Origin: Parietaria judaica
Lineage: Eukaryota > Streptophyta > Magnoliopsida > Rosales > Urticaceae
NCBI GenBank assembly: GCA_954871525.1
Contig: OX940871.1
Location: 22,914,586-22,978,585, forward strand
Direction of reading: 5' to 3'
Length of the DNA stretch: 64,000 nucleotides
Positions 58,931 to 64,000 of the stretch are shown here, one piece after another; the stretch's first letter is position 1, and every line of letters begins with the position of its first letter. The translations under genes and the position numbers were made by a program. Under the pieces are notes generated by a model. That model ran no database searches. It saw nothing but the letters and a program-made list of their open reading frames with translations, and was not told the DNA's origin.

Positions 58931-59939
58931 CGTACACATTTCAAATTTTCCATTATGTATGCGTAAAAATTTGGAATATATATGATATATTTTAATCGTG
59001 TCCCTCCAGATCAGCTTAATTACGTCTCCAGCATCTAATGGATATTTTAATTAGAATATTAAAACGTATATTCTTTTAAGTTGAATATCAAAATATACGA
59101 CACTTTCATTATACCACTATTAGAAATTTAGAAACAAGACTTTGACCGACGTTTTTGAAAGAAAAAAAATCATACCGGCTAATATAGCGATTCATGATAA
59201 AAACACCGGCAAAAGTATCCATAATACAGGTGCAAAATTTGGCACCGGGACGAAAACATACAATCCCCGGACTCGTCACGAATGGTGGCGGTAAAACTTC
59301 TATCATTTTTATTTCTTTGTAGATTTTCACCAGTGCACTTTGTGAAAAGTGAAATTTCCAACAAAATGTACAGGAAAATGAAGTGCCTAGATTATGTTTT
59401 ATTTTTCTTTATTTTTTTTTTGTAAACATCTTTCCCAAATATTTGCAGGCAATACTTGGTTTTTTAGACTTTTACCAGCACACTTTGTGAAAAGTGTCAA
59501 AAAAAGTCAAGTGCCTAAAATATGTTATTTACTTTATTTTTGCTGACATATTTCTCAACATGTAAACAGTGCCGGCAAAAGTCTACCAGAGGTATTAAAA
59601 AATTTGGCAAAAATGGCTAAACATCTCAATTTTTGTAACTTAAAATTCATACTCAATTTTTGGCACTGAAAATCACTTACGTTAATAATTTCATCGCAAA
59701 AGACATTTTTCTTGCACATCACTAGTTGTTGGGCCAAGATGGTAGTATGCATGTAAAATAAGGGACTGATTTTGAAAAGAAACAAAAAACAAGTAAAGCA
59801 TATATAGGTACTTAATGAGAATTTTTAGGTATAGTATATATAGCTAAAAATCTTTATTAAATCATCCCTAAAAGTTATTATTTCTCTTGTGCAATCTATC
59901 ATAGACGTCGGCTCGTGGACTACGACAACAATATTTTTA
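58931..59939. other. Intergenic DNA with a ~145-bp duplication
   Basis: Blocks at about 59321 and 59466 share AGATTTTCACCAGTGCACTTTG (with changes), GTGAAAAGTG and AAGTGCCTA. Repeated CCGGCAAAA motifs lie near 59206 and 59571. No gene. Confidence 0.5.
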
Positions 59940-60381
59940 GGGAAACTTGCAAAAAAATAGCTTAAAAAAACACCATAATTCAACTTTTAAGCTCATAATA
60001 AAAAAATACATAATTCTGAACTTTGTCCAATTTAAGACATTTTTACCCCTGATTAACATTGGGGAGGTTGTATGACTAACATTCTTGGGGCAGTTTCTTA
60101 TGATCCTTGGGGACAGTAATTTGAATTTAGGGGACAGTTTTCTTGGCAGGTTTGTGGGAGGTTGTATGAGTAAAATTTTTGGGACAATTTCTTCAGATTT
60201 GGGGACAGCAAATTGGATTTTGAGGACAGTTTTTTGTAATTTATAGACAATATAGGTGCTAATTAATCAGGGGTAAAAATATCTTAAATTGGACAAAATT
60301 TAAAATTATGTATTTTTTAATATGAGTTTAAAAGTTGAATTATGGTGTTTTTTTTTTTAAAATTATTTTTGCTAGTTTCTC
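59940..60381. mobile_element. MULE-like MITE
   Basis: Inverted arms of about 115 bp (59940-60058 and about 60258-60381), sharing AACACCATAATTCAACTTTTAA and TTTTTACCCCTGATTAA. The terminus GGGAAACTTGCAAAAA begins like the 6.7-kb MULE (GGGAAACTT). Non-coding core with repeated GGGACAGT motifs. Confidence 0.72.
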
Positions 60382-60753
60382 AATTTTTATTCCTAGCGAC
60401 AACGAAAGATTTTATTTATTTTTATTTTTCTCAACGATGACAATTCAATACTCATAAAATAGACGTATACTCTTTTTTCACGACAAAAGCGTCGTTATTG
60501 TGATAAATGGTCATACAAACTCTGGTCTATGAATTGGATCGAAATATATATTCTTCTTTTAGTTAATGATAAATGTTTTTTTTTTTCTTTTCTTCTGTCA
60601 ATCAAGACATTTGCTCTGGCTGCTCCGTCTAGTGGGACCTCACCAGACTTGCCTTTACGGTTGATAAAAATAAACTACTAGTTTTATTTGAAGCTAAAAT
60701 AATAGATTGATTTGGACAAATTCTAATATACGCAAATACATTCTTCTTCTTTC

Positions 60754-60922
60754 AGTGGAAACACGGTTGCTCACTCGCTTGCCCAAAATAGTCTTGGATC
60801 TCCCTTTCCTAATATTTGGTTGAATTTTCCTCCCCGTTGTATTGCAAACTCTATATTGGCGGAGTCCGCCGAAGCTCGTTGCGAGCGCTATTGAAATCAC
60901 ATTTCATTTTCAAAAAAAAAAA
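60754..60922 (+). mobile_element. 5'-truncated LINE tail with poly-A
   Basis: Encodes the end of a LINE RNase H domain (GNTVAHSLAQNSLG, then WLNFPPRCIANSILAE), a stop at 60893, then a poly-A tail. An exact 20-bp target duplication AAATACATTCTTCTTCTTTC flanks it (60734-60753 and 60923-60942). Confidence 0.87.
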
Positions 60923-60942
60923 AAATACATTCTTCTTCTTTC

Positions 60943-62608
60943 GTATTATATAGAATAGAAAAATTCATTATCCGTTGATGAATGTTTGAAAATTCAAAAA
61001 TTAGTAATGTTCATTGTTATCTTCCCATTTTGCTCGTAAGACAACTTTTGTATCTCTCATTCTTCGACCTCGGTCAACCTAACGAGGTCTGCTATTATCT
61101 TTAAGGTCGGTGATTTAAACATGAATTCGGTGTAAATGTCCGACCTAGGGGACGACATTTGCGATTGTTAAATGTCCGAACTAGGGGACGACTTTGCAAT
61201 TATCACCGACTTTGAACGTAATCATCGACCCGTTCTATACGTCCGACCTTGATGATTATAGCCGACGTCGGTGATGTCACACACTTTGTACGCACTATAT
61301 CCGACGTCGGGGAATCCACGAATTCGAAGATCTAAACATCCAAAAAAAAATTGAGTTTCTGAACATTCATCACCAAATTTTGAATAAAACCAAGTTTCAT
61401 AGAATTACACAATTGGCAATATTATATATTAAGAGAAAATTTTCTTTTTTTTGGTTCGAAGTTTTGTCCCTATCGTGTTCTAACCCCGTTGTCCAGAACA
61501 TTGCAAAATATTCGAGATAATTTTATACAAAAAAAAAATATATAAATGGAGAACCATGGGGCCAGATAAAAAGACTTGAATTTTAGTTCGATTCCCGAAT
61601 TATTTATTGTATATCTAATGTAGCGAGAGATTATCGGAAAGAAACAAAATGTAAATATGTAACAGTTATGTTGACTTATTCTATTAGTCAAATACAGACT
61701 TTTGCAAGGAAAGAGAAGGAAAGGGCGAGTCCAATAAGAGAAAGAAAAAAAAATAACGTTAAAGCGGGAAGTAAATAACGTAATTAATGAAGCAAATAAT
61801 CATAATAAAAGCTAAATTAATAAAGGTTGATATTAACTCCAAAATGGTGTTATCATGACGCTAAAATCTCAGAACTCTCATGAATACATGCACACGTCGA
61901 AACTCCCATGCAAACGTCATTTCCCGGAACTTTGGTCCTGCAATGTGAGCCTCAGTTCTAACTCACCATCAATATTTCGATTAATAGTAACCGTAATGTC
62001 TCTAGGTTTCAAGATTGGTTCATTGTTTATTTTATTTAGAGCTGGACCTTTTTTTTCTAAAGTTAGTATTAGAACCTTTTTTTTTTCTCTGTCTATTACT
62101 ATATTTCTTTTAATTATTTGGACTATGTTTCGCAATATGAGATTATATTTTGAAGAATTGGATTCTTATTTAGCATATTTATACTATTTTTTATACATTG
62201 TTTAGTTCAGAACTTAGAATCAAGTTTGTACCGTCTCAAACTTTTTCAATCTCAAATAAAAAAGGGATATTTTTTTTTCTTCTAACCGAACCTAGCCGGG
62301 CATGATTCAGGAAACACGAAAAAGGTTAAATACCCGGTTCTTGTCCGGATTTCACCCCTAGGTATTGCACTTAGTGTGCAATTCATCGAGAATACTCCAA
62401 TCGATTTTTCGTTTTCTTTAGCTTGATCTCAGTAACTTATCTTCAATAACTGTTATCTTTTTATAAGTTATTAAAGAGAACTCGTTATCATTTGGTAAGC
62501 AAGTAATTGTCAATGTTGTTTTGAAGGCCACAAAAAAAATAAAAAAAAAGTAAAAAAAAAAAAATGAAGTGAGACAACAACAGCTCTCTAATACTTATAA
62601 CCACTGCC
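60943..62608. other. Intergenic DNA upstream of the cyclase
   Basis: 61070-61320 has repeated CCGACSTCGG-type motifs. 62285-62365 has a hAT-like GGATTTCACCCCTAG end. The 116-residue ORF near 61855 is Phe/Leu-rich and not recognised. Confidence 0.4.
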
Positions 62609-62615
62609 TATAAAT
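62609..62615 (+). promoter_or_regulatory. TATA box of the oxidosqualene cyclase gene
   Basis: TATAAAT about 60 bases before a good donor (CAGA|GTAAGC at 62671) and about 270 before the ATG. The acceptor TGTTCAG ends at 62867, suggesting a 196-bp intron in the 5' UTR (62672-62867). Confidence 0.45.
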
Positions 62616-62881
62616 CCAAGCTTTTCTTTCTCCACTGCCCAACACATTTCCAGACAACATATCGTCTCAGAGTAAGCCTCTGAATCTCAAGAAGAGCATA
62701 TGAACAAACGACTATCACATTTATTATCCATATATATATGTATATACACATAATAATGAGCATGTCATAATTATATAAAAACCTTTTTAGACACATACAG
62801 GCACAAATATATAATATATATGCTTTATAGCTTTTTTTTTTTTTTTAACTGATTATCTTATGTTCAGATTAGTACGCAAAG

Positions 62882-63519
62882 ATGTGGAAGTTGAAGGTGG
62901 GTGAAGGCGGGCCGTGGCTGAGAACGACACACAATCACCTCGGCCGGCAGACCTGGGAATTCGATACCGATGCTGGAACTCCGGAAGAGCGCGCTCAAGT
63001 CGAGCGTCTCCGCCAAGAATACACTGAAAACCGGTTTCGCCAAAAGCAGTGCGCTGATCATCTCACTAGAATGCATGTGCGTACCACATATTGTTTTGCA
63101 ATATAAAAGAAGCTTAGGATACATACATATTGCATTATATTTATATAATAATTTTATAAAAAATAAAAATGGCAGCTGAGGAAGGAGAACGGGGTGGGAG
63201 CGATTCCGGCGGCGGTCAAGGTGGGCGAGAATGAGGACGTAACAGAGCAAGCCGTCAGGACGACGCTAAAGCGGGGTCTCGGGTTCCTCAGCTCCATCCA
63301 ATCCCGCGATGGCCACTGGCCTTCTCAGCTTAGTGGTGGATTGTTCTTCACGTCTTCAATGGTAATATAATGATTATAAAAATAAGTAATTGACAGTGAG
63401 AAGATTTATTTACCGGTTTGTTTTTCCAGATTATAATGTCTTATATTACCGGAACACTTGAAGTATCTTTTGGACCAGAACTACAAAAGGAAATAATTCG
63501 TTACATTCACAACCATCAG
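62882..63519 (+). CDS. Oxidosqualene cyclase (triterpene synthase), first three coding exons
   Basis: Exons 62882-63076, 63176-63361 and 63430-63519 give the first 157 residues in frame with GT-AG introns; the rest lies beyond the window (family length about 760). Begins MWKLKVGEGGPWLRTT, has GRQTWEFD, the first QW-type motif DGHWP, and ends YIHNHQ exactly where the family has an exon border. Cyclises 2,3-oxidosqualene to a sterol or triterpene skeleton at the ER membrane. The active-site DCTAE region is off the window, so the product cannot be assigned. Residues after DGHWP read SQLSGGLFF, where most members have a GPLFF-type motif, which hints at a diverged, specialised enzyme. Confidence 0.93.
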
Positions 63520-64000
63520 GTATATATCTATATATATATATATATTTAAATAGCTATATATGAATATGATCATAAGATATGCAGGATACTTAACTTATGT
63601 CACACATCCAACATAATTTTTTATATATATCCAATTTAAATTGGAAACTTGCTTTTATAAACCCTCTATTATTCAATTTTTGTAAAATTATATTCTTTAT
63701 TCTCAAACGTCTAGCTAAAATATATCATCAAAAGTGCACTTAAGTTTCATTTTAATACCCCCAAACATTTCCATTTTGAAACATCCAAATTTGACCTTTA
63801 ATCATAATTTTAGAACTTTTCTTTTATCTACCATCTTGTTGACAATACTAACTAATTTTTTGAAAAGAAAATTTATACTAACAATAATTAATTTTAACGT
63901 CATTATTATATATAAAAATAATAAAAAACTAGAAGATAAAAAAAGATGTATTGTCAAATTACACTGGAGGGTATATTTTGGTTATATTTTTAAAATAAAG
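63520..64000 (+). other. Intron 3 of the oxidosqualene cyclase gene
   Basis: Begins with a normal donor (CAG|GTATAT) and is AT-rich to the window edge. The next exon (NEDGGWG region) is not reached. Confidence 0.7.

Noticed and set aside
61855..62205. 116-residue hydrophobic ORF upstream of the cyclase
   Set aside because: Phe/Leu-rich translation of T-rich DNA, no family recognised and no good start context.

Overview
The window is nuclear DNA of a flowering plant. It has long AT-rich intergenic stretches, short GT-AG introns, plant-type P450 and triterpene-cyclase exons, and a dense load of plant transposons (Tat-lineage Ty3/gypsy, MULE, hAT-like MITEs, LINE tail). The species cannot be named from the sequence.

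Only three host genes are visible. At the left edge two paralogous CYP88-family cytochrome P450 genes lie head to head: one on the minus strand (456-2946, running off the left edge) and one on the plus strand (4640-7038, complete, 7 exons, 492 residues), sharing a 1.7 kb intergenic promoter. At the right edge, plus strand, the first three coding exons of an oxidosqualene cyclase (62882-63519) run off the window. CYP88 enzymes are ent-kaurenoic acid oxidases of gibberellin synthesis in their ancestral form, but recruited copies oxidise triterpene scaffolds in several plants. Two CYP88 copies near a triterpene cyclase therefore suggest part of a triterpenoid biosynthetic cluster.

The 55 kb between them has no recognisable host gene. 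Its substrate is an old, decayed array of a unit of more than 2 kb (copies near 12.2-14.5, 17.2 plus 31.4-39.2 and 48.4 kb, with weaker traces near 10, 16 and 54 kb). Into this came: a foldback MITE (14518-14966); two copies of a second MITE (15233-15637, 40348-40815); a 14.1 kb Tat-lineage retrotransposon with 5-bp target duplication (17329-31409, minus strand, gag-pol broken by in-frame stops, carrying a plus-strand antisense ORF and 164-bp tandem repeats); solo LTRs (32196-34356, 39172-39667, 52326-53721); a probable LTR-like insert (34656-35643); two hAT-type non-autonomous elements (36468-37297, 37602-38694); a 6.7 kb Mutator-like element (41458-48188) with a transposase and a DUF1985-type gene in convergent orientation; a gag-only LTR element (49954-51960); a MULE-like MITE (59940-60381); and a 5'-truncated LINE (60754-60922).

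Most notable are the CYP88/cyclase association, the intron and splice-site differences between the two CYP88 genes, and the MULE. Most introns of both MULE genes are filled by one 21-bp minisatellite family, and both 3' ends (protease domain on one strand, zinc-binding end of the transposase on the other) are missing at a junction made of that repeat.
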